Shown here in pieces: positions 1 through 8,494 of a stretch of 64,000 bases of DNA. Made by a program: the position numbers and the translations under genes. The DNA is taken from positions 310,001 to 374,000 of the forward strand of contig NZ_FXTS01000001.1 of the NCBI RefSeq assembly GCF_900182785.1, given 5' to 3'. Source of the DNA: Oceanospirillum linum. GTDB lineage: Bacteria > Pseudomonadota > Gammaproteobacteria > Pseudomonadales > Halomonadaceae. The stretch's first letter is position 1. Every line of letters begins with the position of its first letter. Below the pieces are notes generated by a model. That model was not told the DNA's origin. It saw only the letters and a list, made by a program, of their open reading frames with translations, and did not search any database.

Positions 1-238
1 TTCGTTATTTGATTCGGAAATTTTCTGATTTTCGGATGGGTTTGACACGGGTTTTTCTGCTCCTGAAACCCTGAACGCATCAGGGCTTTGTCATTAATCT
101 GTTCGCCGTTTGGCGTATTGTCTCAGTTTTTACGCCCCGACACATTTTTTTCTGCAAAAAAAACAGCTGCCAGAGCAATATATAAGTAAAAATTTATCAG
201 AACCCTGAGGAAATTTTATCCCTTTAAAAGTGCAGACT

Positions 239-1744
239 CTAATCTGCTTTTTCCCTCAGTGGCACATAATTCCCCGGATAAAGCACCGCCAGATTCTCCG
301 ATAGCCCCGAGGCTGTTACCATCTGACCATGGTGACGACGAAGCTCACGAGGTTCACGGGCACCACAGGAGTGAGCAATCACACCAACTTCACTGATCAG
401 GTGCTGGTGGTAACTGGCAACACGGACCGATTTATCCTGAGGATTCAACCCCTCCTGCAAATCCGGGTCATGGGTTGTCACACCCGATGGGCAGGTATTT
501 CTGTTACACTGCAGAGCCTGAATACAGCCCAGTGCAAACATAAACCCTCGCGCTGTTACCGTAAAGTCTGCACCAATTGCAATGGCCCAGGCCACATCCG
601 TTGGGTTAATCAGCTTGCCGGATGCGATAACCCTCACCCGGCCCCGCAAGCCAAAGGCCTTCAGCATATCCACCACCAATGGCAGGCTCTCTTTCAGAGA
701 AAGACCAACACTATCCATTAATGGCATAGGGGCTGCACCCGTTCCCCCCTCAGCACCATCCAGAGTGATAAAATCCGGAGCACTCTCCTCACCTCTGTGA
801 TTAATCTCGGCAAAAAGCTCATCCAGCCAGGCGTGGCTGCCTAAGACAAATTTAATGCCCACAGGCTTACCTGTCACACTCCGTACCCGGTCTATCATAT
901 CTAAAAGATGAGACGGGCTATTAATATCAGGGTGGCGATTGGGACTAATAGAATCCTCACCAACCTTAATTCCCCGAATTTCGGCAATTTCCGGCGTGAC
1001 TTTTTCACCAGGAAGAATACCGCCTTTACCTGGTTTTGCGCCCTGACTCAGCTTGATTTCAAACATGCGAACCTGATCAATCTCAGCAATCTTCTTCAGT
1101 TTTTCATCACTGAGCTGACCATGTTCATCACGAACCCCATATTTAGCCGTCCCAATCTGAAAGACAATATCGCAGCCCCCGGAAAGGTGATAAGGGGATA
1201 GTCCGCCCTCACCGGTATTCATCCAGCAACCCGCTATCTGAGCACCCGAGGACAACGCTTCAACCGCCGGGCGAGACAGAGCACCAAAACTCATACCGGA
1301 AATATTAACAATAGATTTAGCGTAAAAAGGTTTATCACAGTACATACCCACCTGAAGCGGCGGTGACTCCACAGCATCTTCTTTCAGCGTTGGGTAAGGC
1401 GTATTCAGAAAAATGACAGCACCCGGTTTGTGAATATCCCGACTGGAACCAAAGGCGACGGTATTATCAACATTCTTAGCCGCACGGTAAGCCCAACTCC
1501 GCTGCGCGCGATTGAAGGGTAACTCTTCCCGATCCATAGCAAAAAAGTACTGACGGAAAAACTCCCCAATATATTCAAAGAAATAGCGAAAACGTCCCAG
1601 AACCGGAAAATTCCGGCGTATAGTGTGCTGTGTCTGATGTTTATCGACGTAATACATCACCCCTACAGTCACAATACCCGCCAGCAGTAAAAGTCCAAGG
1701 CCGATCACCAGAACATCTAAGATTAATATAGCAAACTGATCCAT
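239..1744 (-). CDS. FMN-binding glutamate synthase-like protein, membrane anchored
   Basis: A 501-residue protein with one hydrophobic segment at about residues 5-30, followed by a domain like the FMN/FeS synthase domain of the glutamate synthase large subunit. Visible motifs are GMSFGALS, DGAEGGTGAAP and, near residue 415, a cysteine cluster (CIQALQC, then NTCPSGV) that matches the 3Fe-4S ligand region of GltB. The glutaminase domain and the C-terminal beta-helix of true GltB are absent. Stand-alone proteins of this kind are often annotated as glutamate synthase-related, but their substrate is not established. It stands alone on the minus strand, divergent from the imelysin operon, and no GltD-like partner lies nearby. 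The family is clear; the reaction is not. Confidence 0.85.
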   Translation of the reverse strand: MDQFAILILDVLVIGLGLLLLAGIVTVGVMYYVDKHQTQHTIRRNFPVLGRFRYFFEYIGEFFRQYFFAMDREELPFNRAQRSWAYRAAKNVDNTVAFGSSRDIHKPGAVIFLNTPYPTLKEDAVESPPLQVGMYCDKPFYAKSIVNISGMSFGALSRPAVEALSSGAQIAGCWMNTGEGGLSPYHLSGGCDIVFQIGTAKYGVRDEHGQLSDEKLKKIAEIDQVRMFEIKLSQGAKPGKGGILPGEKVTPEIAEIRGIKVGEDSISPNRHPDINSPSHLLDMIDRVRSVTGKPVGIKFVLGSHAWLDELFAEINHRGEESAPDFITLDGAEGGTGAAPMPLMDSVGLSLKESLPLVVDMLKAFGLRGRVRVIASGKLINPTDVAWAIAIGADFTVTARGFMFALGCIQALQCNRNTCPSGVTTHDPDLQEGLNPQDKSVRVASYHQHLISEVGVIAHSCGAREPRELRRHHGQMVTASGLSENLAVLYPGNYVPLREKAD

Positions 1745-1860
1745 GAGCGCTCCTTTATTCCAGAAGAACTGATCATACCTGATTCAGTAATTTGTGTACC
1801 GTATCCCCCTATGTTTATCCATAGAAGCTAATAAGTCAGGGCGGGTCTTACACCTGAAAA

Positions 1861-1885
1861 ATGAATAACATCAATTCTTATTCAT
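1861..1885. repeat. perfect 25-bp inverted repeat upstream of the Fur-like box
   Basis: Arms ATGAATAA (1861-1868) and TTATTCAT (1878-1885) are perfectly complementary around a 9-base spacer. The repeat lies 8 bases upstream of the -35 box, where an activator or a second Fur dimer could bind. It fits the Fur consensus less well (about 11 of 19) than the downstream box, so it may belong to another regulator. Confidence 0.5.
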
Positions 1886-1892
1886 AGAATGT

Positions 1893-1911
1893 ATTGATAA
1901 GAGTTCTCATT
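1893..1911. promoter_or_regulatory. Fur-like operator
   Basis: The 19-mer ATTGATAAGAGTTCTCATT matches the gammaproteobacterial Fur box AATGATAATAATTATCATT at 15 of 19 positions. It sits on the promoter of a gene cluster whose relatives are iron-repressed in other bacteria. The match and position are seen directly; iron control is inferred. Confidence 0.6.
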
Positions 1912-1922
1912 TGTATTTTAAT
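1894..1922 (+). promoter_or_regulatory. sigma70-like promoter of the imelysin operon
   Basis: A -35 box TTGATA (1894-1899) and a -10 box TTTAAT (1917-1922) are separated by exactly 17 bases; each matches consensus at five of six positions. Transcription would start near 1929, about 44 bases before the first ATG. The Fur-like box at 1893-1911 covers the -35 box and most of the spacer, so repression by promoter occlusion is the natural reading. Confidence 0.6.
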
Positions 1923-1972
1923 AGGCAGCACCATCCGAATTAAAACTAACCTATCCATGCAAAGGGAATACG

Positions 1973-3250
1973 ATGCAAAAACGTACACTGGCTCTTGCCG
2001 TTGCACTGGCAGCTGGCATTTCTGGCTGCAGCCTGATGCCATCTGCAGAGAACAACCTGACTCAGGAGCAGCAGGTTGTTAAAACTTATGCTGATGTTGC
2101 CTATGCCACTTTCGATGATGCTTATCTGACAGCTGTTGAGCTACAGAAGTCAGTTGACATGTTCCTGGCTGCTCCAAGCGCAACAGGTCTTGAAGAGCTG
2201 AAAGGCAAATGGAAAATCGCCCGCGAACCTTACCAGCAAAGTGAAGTATTCCGCTTTGGTAACGCTATCGTCGATGACTGGGAAGGGCAGCTGAATGCCT
2301 GGCCTCTTGATGAAGGTCTGATCGACTACGTTGATGACAGTTACTACCAGCACGAACTTGGTAATCCTGGTGCGGAACTGAACATCATTGCTAACAGCCA
2401 GGTTCAGATCGGTTCTGATACAATTAATTTTGGTGACATTACACCGGACAAGCTGGCTAACATCAATGAGCTGGGTGGTTCCGAAGCTAACGTAGCAACA
2501 GGTTATCACGCAATTGAGTTCCTGCTTTGGGGTCAGGATCTGAATGGTACCCGTAGCGGAGCTGGTGAACGTCCTTATACCGATTATGTACAGGGTGCTG
2601 GCTGCTCCGGTGGTCACTGCGACCGTCGTGGGGCATATCTGAAAGCCGCAGTGGATCTACTGGTTGCCGACCTGGATTGGATGCGTAAGCAGTGGAAGAC
2701 CGGAGAATCCGATAACTATCGTGCAACCTTGATGGCAGAGCCTGCCGATCAGGGTCTACGTAAGATGCTGTACGGCATGGGTAGCCTATCTCTGGGCGAA
2801 CTGGCCGGTGAACGCATCAAGGTTGCGATGGAAGCAAACTCTACAGAAGATGAGCACGATTGCTTCTCTGATAACACCCACTACTCACACTTCTTCAACG
2901 CAAAAGGTGTTCAGAACGTTTATCTGGGTAAATACACCCGGGTTGACGGATCAGTTGTAAACGGCACCAGCCTGAGTGACCTGGTGCAACAGCAGAACCA
3001 TCCTCTGGATACAGCTCTGCGTCAGCAGTTAGCACAAACTCAGCGGACATTACAGGATGTTGTTGATCTTGCAGAAGGCCCACAACAGATCAAGTTTGAT
3101 ATGATGATCGCACCGGGTAATAAACAAGGTGAGCAGTTGCTGACCAGCACTATCAATACCTTAGTACAGCAGACCCGCTATATTGAGCAGGTTGCCGGTA
3201 CACTGGGCGTTGATGCCCTAAACCCTGACACAGCTGATCACGAGTTCTAA
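1973..3250 (+). CDS. Imelysin family lipoprotein (IrpA/IcmP-like, M75)
   Basis: A 425-residue protein with a lipoprotein signal: hydrophobic residues 6-16 and lipobox ISGC with Cys19. Serine at +2 suggests outer-membrane sorting. The imelysin signature GxHxxE is present as GYHAIE at 177-182, followed by FLLWGQDL, and a second internal half follows the usual two-helical-bundle plan. Imelysins belong to family M75 and were first described as peptidases, but EfeO-like members bind iron and the whole family is tied to iron uptake. AAGGGA lies a few bases before the ATG. It is first in a four-gene operon with a di-heme protein, a second imelysin and a DUF1513 protein, an order I recall from the PA4370-PA4373 region of Pseudomonas aeruginosa. 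A periplasmic metal-binding role in iron acquisition is inferred. Confidence 0.9.
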   Translation: MQKRTLALAVALAAGISGCSLMPSAENNLTQEQQVVKTYADVAYATFDDAYLTAVELQKSVDMFLAAPSATGLEELKGKWKIAREPYQQSEVFRFGNAIVDDWEGQLNAWPLDEGLIDYVDDSYYQHELGNPGAELNIIANSQVQIGSDTINFGDITPDKLANINELGGSEANVATGYHAIEFLLWGQDLNGTRSGAGERPYTDYVQGAGCSGGHCDRRGAYLKAAVDLLVADLDWMRKQWKTGESDNYRATLMAEPADQGLRKMLYGMGSLSLGELAGERIKVAMEANSTEDEHDCFSDNTHYSHFFNAKGVQNVYLGKYTRVDGSVVNGTSLSDLVQQQNHPLDTALRQQLAQTQRTLQDVVDLAEGPQQIKFDMMIAPGNKQGEQLLTSTINTLVQQTRYIEQVAGTLGVDALNPDTADHEF

Positions 3251-3275
3251 TCTAAGCTGTATTTACAGGCTTTAC

Positions 3276-3301
3276 CACAAACGACCTCCGGGTCGTTTGT
3301 G
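3276..3301. other. intercistronic 11-bp perfect stem-loop
   Basis: CACAAACGACC (3276-3286) pairs perfectly with GGTCGTTTGTG (3291-3301) around the tetraloop TCCG. No real U-tract follows (CGTTTTC), so it is more likely an mRNA-stabilising or partially terminating hairpin between the first and second genes of the operon than a full terminator. Confidence 0.6.
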
Positions 3302-3323
3302 CGTTTTCAGAGACCGAAAAAAA

Positions 3324-4817
3324 ATGATTCAGATCAAAATTCAAGACCTGTACAGCAAATGCAAATACCCAGCTAAAACAGGCCTCCTGGCAAGTAATTC
3401 AACAACTTCAACCACGTTTCTGGCAAGCAGCTTACTACTGGCACTGACCATCAGCCAGGTGTCGTATGCCGAACCACAAAATCCACGTTTAGGCGGCATG
3501 ACCAGCGTCAACCAAAATGATCGTAACGCCTTTTCACGCCCCTCTGCGAATCTATCGCCACTGCGCCAGCTGGACTTTAAAGTTGGCAATAGCTTTTTTA
3601 AAGCCCCCTGGGTCATGGCACCGGCCAGTACAACGGCAAGGGACGGCCTTGGTCCCTTAATCAATACCAATGCCTGTCAAAACTGTCACCTGAAAGATGG
3701 CCGGGGTCATGTGCCTGCATACAACCCAGACCGTGATGCGATGACCGACCAGGCTGTCAGCCTGTTTCTCCGGCTGAGTCGCCCAGCGCTCACAGAAGCC
3801 GACAAACAGCAGCAGGCCAAATATGGCCCGCTACCGGACCCGGTTTATGGCGGACAGCTACAAAACATGGCAACGCCGGGAATCACACCGGAAGGTGAAA
3901 TGAAACTCACCTATACCACCAAAACAGTGACGTATCCGGATGGTCGCGAGACAGAACTACGGGTGCCTCATTACGAACTGATCAACCCGGCTTACGGTCA
4001 ACCTACCGCAGGCCTGCATATGTCTCCACGGATTGCTCCACTTATGGTCGGTCTTGGGCTTTTGGAGCTGGTTTCCGAGCAGGATATTCTGGCTAACGCC
4101 GACCCTGATGACCGTAATAATGACGGTATTTCCGGTAAAGCAAACTATGTCTGGGATAGGCAGAAGCAAGCAACAGCTCTGGGCCGCTTTGGCTGGAAAG
4201 CCGCTGAACCATCACTTAAACAGCAAAACTCCGGTGCTTTTGCCGGTGATATGGGACTCACCACATCATTACACCCTGACACAGACTGCACCAGCAGCCA
4301 ACCTTGTGAAAAGAGCGTATCCGGTGGTACCCCGGAAGTACCGGATAAAACGCTGAACCATGTAACCTTCTACACTCAGCACCTGGCTGTTCCGATACAG
4401 CGCGCAAGTGACTCTGAAGAAGTACAGCAGGGCTATCAACACTTTAAGAATGCAGGCTGCAATCAATGTCATATTGAACACTGGACAACGGGAAAAGCCT
4501 CTGACCGGCCTGAGTTATCAAATCAGAAAATCCGCCCATTTACCGATCTGTTACTGCATGACATGGGAGAAGGATTAGCCGATAATCGCCCGGAATATCT
4601 GGCCAATGGCCGGGAGTGGCGTACCGCACCACTGTGGGGAGTCGGCGTAAATAAAGTCGTCACGGGCCAGGAAAACTACCTGCATGATGGTCGCGCCCGC
4701 ACTCTGGAAGAGGCGATTCTATGGCATGGAGGCGAAGCCGAAATATCCCGTAATCATTATATGGCACTTGATAACGACCAACGCCAACAACTGTTACAGT
4801 TTCTGGAGTCTCTTTAA
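3324..4817 (+). CDS. Di-heme oxidoreductase family protein (DHOR/DUF1111)
   Basis: A secreted c-type cytochrome of about 497 residues. Two CxxCH heme-binding motifs are present, CQNCH at about 118-122 and CNQCH at about 379-383, in the arrangement of the DHOR family (once annotated as thiol oxidoreductase). A hydrophobic segment ending in a VSYA-type cleavage site near residue 50 acts as an export signal, though its n-region is unusually long. I chose the ATG at 3324 because the upstream TTG at 3297 lies inside the intercistronic hairpin; the Shine-Dalgarno sequence is weak. The stop overlaps the next start by one base, so it is translationally coupled to the second imelysin. A redox role on periplasmic iron is an inference from context. 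Confidence 0.88.
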   Translation: MIQIKIQDLYSKCKYPAKTGLLASNSTTSTTFLASSLLLALTISQVSYAEPQNPRLGGMTSVNQNDRNAFSRPSANLSPLRQLDFKVGNSFFKAPWVMAPASTTARDGLGPLINTNACQNCHLKDGRGHVPAYNPDRDAMTDQAVSLFLRLSRPALTEADKQQQAKYGPLPDPVYGGQLQNMATPGITPEGEMKLTYTTKTVTYPDGRETELRVPHYELINPAYGQPTAGLHMSPRIAPLMVGLGLLELVSEQDILANADPDDRNNDGISGKANYVWDRQKQATALGRFGWKAAEPSLKQQNSGAFAGDMGLTTSLHPDTDCTSSQPCEKSVSGGTPEVPDKTLNHVTFYTQHLAVPIQRASDSEEVQQGYQHFKNAGCNQCHIEHWTTGKASDRPELSNQKIRPFTDLLLHDMGEGLADNRPEYLANGREWRTAPLWGVGVNKVVTGQENYLHDGRARTLEEAILWHGGEAEISRNHYMALDNDQRQQLLQFLESL

Positions 4818-5959
4818 TGCTACAACCATTCAATATATTGCGGCTTTCTCAGAGCCTTGGCTCTGCGCTTGTTCTCCTATACAGCGTATCACTGCAGGCC
4901 GCAGAAAAACCCGCATTTAATTATGATGCTTACACACACTCCGTTGAACAGACACAGCTGCAACAAATACAGGAGTTCATCGGTCTGAGTACCCGCCTGA
5001 ATCAGACAACGCAAAAAGCCTGTACATCTTCAGGTCAGCAAAATCATGCACCATTACAGGACTGGCCATCCTTACCAACCCTGCAAGAGCAATGGCGCAA
5101 TACCTATCAGCAATGGCAAAGGCTGCAGGTCTTTCCTTTAGGACCGAACAATGATGTTACGACCCGACTGAATATCAGCTTCTGGCCGGATAAGAAAAAC
5201 CTGGTTGAACGCAAAGCCCGTGCACTTTTAAAACAGGGTGATCAGGCTGAACTGAAAAATGGCGGTATTGCGCTACAGGGCCTGACCGCCAGTGAGTATC
5301 TGCTGTTTGACCCCAAGCACCTGAAACACTCAACACCTGCAGATAGCTGTCACCTGTTAATGGCTATCACATATAAAAGTCAGGAAAACGCTACGGCGAT
5401 GTTAACCCGTTGGCAGCAAAGTGAGTTTCTGAGTCACTGGCATGATGCAGCACTGGGTAACGACAGTTTTGCCAGCACAAAACAGGCCACAGGCTATCTT
5501 ATGGATGGCCTGGCTCAAACCCTTGAACAGATGGCCAAGTACAAACTCTACAAGCCCTTCCGCCTAAATGATGCCGATGCACAGCCAAACCCTTACCTGG
5601 CAGAAAACTGGCGCAGCGATCAGGGACTGGTGAGCCTGAAAACCAACCTGGATCAGATCGAAGACTACTATTTCGGCCTGACCGTGCAGGGGCAGACACA
5701 GCCAGTGAATGGCCCGGATCTGTTACTGCGTCATTTAGGTTTTGCCGATGAAGCTGATGCCATCAAAGATGCTTTCAAGCAAACACAAAGTCAGCTGGAC
5801 ACCCTGATGGCGATGGGCTCAGAGGCTTATCAGACCATGGCAGGTAAAACCGAAGCCACGGCCCTTAACCTTCAGATTAAAACCCTTGAGCGGGCACTGA
5901 AAAAACCACTCCCTCATTTCCAGCTGGCACAGCGTTTTAACTCTGCCGATGGTGATTGA
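4817..5959 (+). CDS. Second imelysin-like periplasmic protein with altered GxHxxE motif
   Basis: A 380-residue protein with a cleavable signal peptide (hydrophobic 13-27, cleavage near LQAAEK). The overall pattern is imelysin-like: early tryptophans, WQRLQVFPLGP, SFWPDKKN and the segment GLTASEYLLFD. At 155-160 the canonical GxHxxE appears as GLTASE, so the glycine and glutamate are kept but the histidine is threonine. Such members pair with a canonical imelysin in this operon type. ATG overlaps the preceding TAA by one base. Loss of the histidine suggests changed or lost metal binding, perhaps a structural or partner role beside the di-heme protein. Confidence 0.83.
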   Translation: MLQPFNILRLSQSLGSALVLLYSVSLQAAEKPAFNYDAYTHSVEQTQLQQIQEFIGLSTRLNQTTQKACTSSGQQNHAPLQDWPSLPTLQEQWRNTYQQWQRLQVFPLGPNNDVTTRLNISFWPDKKNLVERKARALLKQGDQAELKNGGIALQGLTASEYLLFDPKHLKHSTPADSCHLLMAITYKSQENATAMLTRWQQSEFLSHWHDAALGNDSFASTKQATGYLMDGLAQTLEQMAKYKLYKPFRLNDADAQPNPYLAENWRSDQGLVSLKTNLDQIEDYYFGLTVQGQTQPVNGPDLLLRHLGFADEADAIKDAFKQTQSQLDTLMAMGSEAYQTMAGKTEATALNLQIKTLERALKKPLPHFQLAQRFNSADGD

Positions 5960-5960
5960 T

Positions 5961-7136
5961 ATGCCGGATGACACCTCCAAAGATATATCCACTGTCAGCA
6001 GAAGGCATTTCCTGCAAGGTATAAGCGGTAGTTTTTTGCTGGCTGGTGGCTGTATTCTGGGTGGCGTAAAACCTCTCCACGCGGACTCTATGCCATTAGC
6101 AAACAGCCTTGCACTGCACCTGGCCAGCAGCGTCAAAACCGATAGCGCAGGCCATCAGCTGCTGACTCTGCAAAGGGATCAACCCAACCTGCAGAAAAGT
6201 GGCTGGCGTGGTCACCAGGCGGTGGCGTCACCCGACGGCCACTTTTTGGTTTCTGTTGCCCGCAGGCCCGATGCCCAATTGCTGATAGAAGATATCAAAA
6301 GCGGGCAAAGCTATTTTGTAAACGCTGATGAAGGGCGACACTTCTATGGCCATGGCCTGTTTACTCCAGATGGCCGTTGGTTTTACGCCCCAGAGAATGA
6401 CTATGATGCGGCACGTGGTGTTATTGGGCGATATGATCCGCAAAACAACTTCAAAAAGGTTGCGGAGTGGGATAGTCATGGCATTGGGCCTCATCAGATC
6501 GCCTTTTTGCCACTGACTGAAGCTGAAAGCAAAGCTCACCCCATTATGGTGATAGCAAATGGCGGCATCGAAACCCACCCCGACTACCCACGCATTAAGC
6601 TAAACCCTGAGACCATGCAGCCCAACATTAGCTATATCAATGGCAATGGTGAATTGCTGGAACAGGTAGAGCCACCACATCATCAACTGTCGTTACGCCA
6701 TTTAGATGTGTCTGTCGACGGTCAGGTTTGGGTCGGTGCTCAATATCAGGGGGAGGTTTTTGAAAGCCCGAATCTGATTTTCAGCCATCGAATGGGAGAT
6801 ACCAGCCTGAAGTCAGTTGAAGCAGTCAGCACCCTCTGGCCTCAGCTCAGAGGGTATATTGCCAGCGTAAGTTGCCATACAGGGAGTGACACGGTCTGCA
6901 TCACAGCACCCCGTGATAACTCCGTCACTTTCTGGCAACGCTCAACAGGCAAGCTGATTAAGACACAAAAGCTTGAGGATTGCGCCGGAGTCTGTGCGCA
7001 CCCTGAGCTTCCGATCTACTATGTCAGTAGTGGTAATGGTGACCTTGCCGCTTTTGATGCCAAAAGTGGTAAAAAAATCTGGCAACAGAACTTTGCAGGC
7101 ATTCACTGGGACAACCATCTCACCTGGATCTCCTAA
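5961..7136 (+). CDS. DUF1513 domain protein, Tat-exported
   Basis: A 391-residue protein beginning with a twin-arginine signal: SRRHFLQG at about 13-20, then a hydrophobic core (SFLLAGGCILGG). The rest is a propeller-like fold with repeated short motifs such as SPDGHFL, TPDGRWFYAPEN and HQIAFLP, as in DUF1513. Two starts are possible: ATG at 5949, overlapping the imelysin gene, and ATG at 5961. I prefer 5961 because GGTGA sits 6 bases upstream. It is the last gene of the imelysin/di-heme operon, and relatives have the same neighbours. Tat export suggests folding or cofactor loading before transport. The molecular function is unknown; a periplasmic role linked to iron is inferred from the operon. 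Confidence 0.85.
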   Translation: MPDDTSKDISTVSRRHFLQGISGSFLLAGGCILGGVKPLHADSMPLANSLALHLASSVKTDSAGHQLLTLQRDQPNLQKSGWRGHQAVASPDGHFLVSVARRPDAQLLIEDIKSGQSYFVNADEGRHFYGHGLFTPDGRWFYAPENDYDAARGVIGRYDPQNNFKKVAEWDSHGIGPHQIAFLPLTEAESKAHPIMVIANGGIETHPDYPRIKLNPETMQPNISYINGNGELLEQVEPPHHQLSLRHLDVSVDGQVWVGAQYQGEVFESPNLIFSHRMGDTSLKSVEAVSTLWPQLRGYIASVSCHTGSDTVCITAPRDNSVTFWQRSTGKLIKTQKLEDCAGVCAHPELPIYYVSSGNGDLAAFDAKSGKKIWQQNFAGIHWDNHLTWIS

Positions 7137-7387
7137 TCTGAAGGCATTCTGCTGCAAATACAAAAGGGACAGAAGAGGGTGGGTTTTAGCCTGCTCTCTT
7201 CGACATTACCGACAAACTGTCAAATTAAAGCAACATGGATAAATGAGATGGCCGTTGTATCCAGGCGGCCTCTGTCCTAAAATGCCCGCCCTCTGGCGCT
7301 TTTTCGTAAAACGTCCTGAAAAGACCTTTCCCAGCAAGATTTATTGCGCCAATTACCCATTTATCCAATGATAAAAGTGAGCCTGAT

Positions 7388-7597
7388 ATGTCCCGTTCTA
7401 AGAAAAGCCGCTCGCTGAAAGGCAAGGCCAATATCCGCACCGGAAAAAAAGAAGACTTTAAAAAATGGCGTGAAGAGCAGAGTGCTTTAGGCATTGTTGG
7501 CCCAAAATCTGCCGCCCATAAAAAGAAAGATAAAAAGCGCAAAGAACAAGCTGCTAAAAAACTGGCACGCATGGGTGTGAAAAAAGCCGATAGTTAA
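7388..7597 (+). CDS. Small lysine-rich protein of unknown function
   Basis: A 69-residue, very basic protein (MSRSKKSRSLKGKA..., with KKKDKKRKEQAAKKLARMG near the C-terminus). No known domain is recognised. It has no signal peptide or membrane segment. Extreme basicity suggests RNA, DNA or ribosome contact, but that is only a guess from composition. A weak AAGTGAG precedes the ATG. It lies 41 bases upstream of the exonuclease III gene on the same strand and could be cotranscribed with it. Codon use resembles its neighbours, which supports a real gene. Confidence 0.65.
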   Translation: MSRSKKSRSLKGKANIRTGKKEDFKKWREEQSALGIVGPKSAAHKKKDKKRKEQAAKKLARMGVKKADS

Positions 7598-7638
7598 AAG
7601 CAGGTCATCAATTTCTTTTAATAACAGGATTTTTTACT

Positions 7639-8454
7639 GTGAAAATTGTCAGCTTCAATATCAATGGAATCCGAGCCCGCCTACACCAGATTCAGGCGGT
7701 TATTGACCAGCTGCAACCTGATGTCATCGGCCTGCAGGAGATTAAAGTTCACGATGACGCCTTCCCGCTGGCAGATATTGAAGCCACGGGTTATCACGTT
7801 GAGTTCTACGGCCAAAAAAGCCATTACGGTGTCGCACTGATGTCGAAAAATAAGCCGCTGAATATCCGAAAAGGTTTTCCGACAGATGATGACGATGCCC
7901 AACGTCGCATGATTATCGGAGATTATGAGGCTGCCGATGGCTCTGTGGTAACTGTAATGAACGGTTACTTCCCTCAGGGCGAAAATATTAAGCACGAAAC
8001 AAAATATCCGGCCAAGCGTAAGTTTTATACTGATCTGCAAAACCTTCTGGAAAGCGATTACAACAAAGATCAACAGGTCGTGGTGATGGGTGACTTTAAT
8101 ATCTCCTCCACAGACTGGGATATCGGTATTGGTGAGCAGAATGCCAAACGCTGGTTACGCACCGGCAAAACCAGCTTCCAGCCGGAAGAGCGCGAATGGT
8201 TTGATCGCTTACTGGGTTGGGGCTTAGTCGACAGCTACCGGGAACAGCACCCGGAAGATAACAGCAAGTTCAGCTGGTTTGATTATCGCAGCAAAGGCTT
8301 TGCTGATGACCCCAAGCGCGGCCTGCGTATCGATACTCTGCTACTAACGGACAGTCTGATGCAAAAGTGCACAGATACCGGTATCGACTATGAGATCCGG
8401 GCCATGGAAAAACCATCGGATCACTGCCCGGTTTGGGCTGAGTTTAAATTCTGA
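7639..8454 (+). CDS. xthA: Exodeoxyribonuclease III (AP endonuclease)
   Basis: A 271-residue enzyme of the exonuclease III/AP endonuclease superfamily, which cuts DNA at abasic sites and removes 3' blocks during base excision repair. Signature segments are FNINGIRAR at the N-terminus, LQEIKV with the metal-ligand glutamate, GDFNISSTDWDIG, and the C-terminal SDHCPVW with the catalytic Asp-His. Length and order match E. coli XthA. The start is GTG at 7639, fixed by the MKIVSFNINGIR N-terminus of the family. The stop lies only 5 bases before the promoter of the abiF-associated RNA. Confidence 0.93.
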   Translation: MKIVSFNINGIRARLHQIQAVIDQLQPDVIGLQEIKVHDDAFPLADIEATGYHVEFYGQKSHYGVALMSKNKPLNIRKGFPTDDDDAQRRMIIGDYEAADGSVVTVMNGYFPQGENIKHETKYPAKRKFYTDLQNLLESDYNKDQQVVVMGDFNISSTDWDIGIGEQNAKRWLRTGKTSFQPEEREWFDRLLGWGLVDSYREQHPEDNSKFSWFDYRSKGFADDPKRGLRIDTLLLTDSLMQKCTDTGIDYEIRAMEKPSDHCPVWAEFKF

Positions 8455-8459
8455 GCATA

Positions 8460-8488
8460 TTGACCATTGCACTAATATGCTCTAGTAT
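8460..8488 (+). promoter_or_regulatory. sigma70-like promoter driving the abiF-associated RNA
   Basis: TTGACC (8460-8465, five of six) and TAGTAT (8483-8488, four of six) are separated by exactly 17 bases. Transcription would start near 8495, just before the structured RNA. It begins 5 bases after the xthA stop codon, so the RNA/abiF unit has its own promoter. Confidence 0.6.
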
Positions 8489-8494
8489 TGCTGT

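Noticed and set aside
1..238. Possible gene at the left edge
   Set aside because: The first 238 bases contain only a short CCCTGA/TCAGGG hairpin near 70-91 and T-rich stretches; no coding frame with family features is seen.
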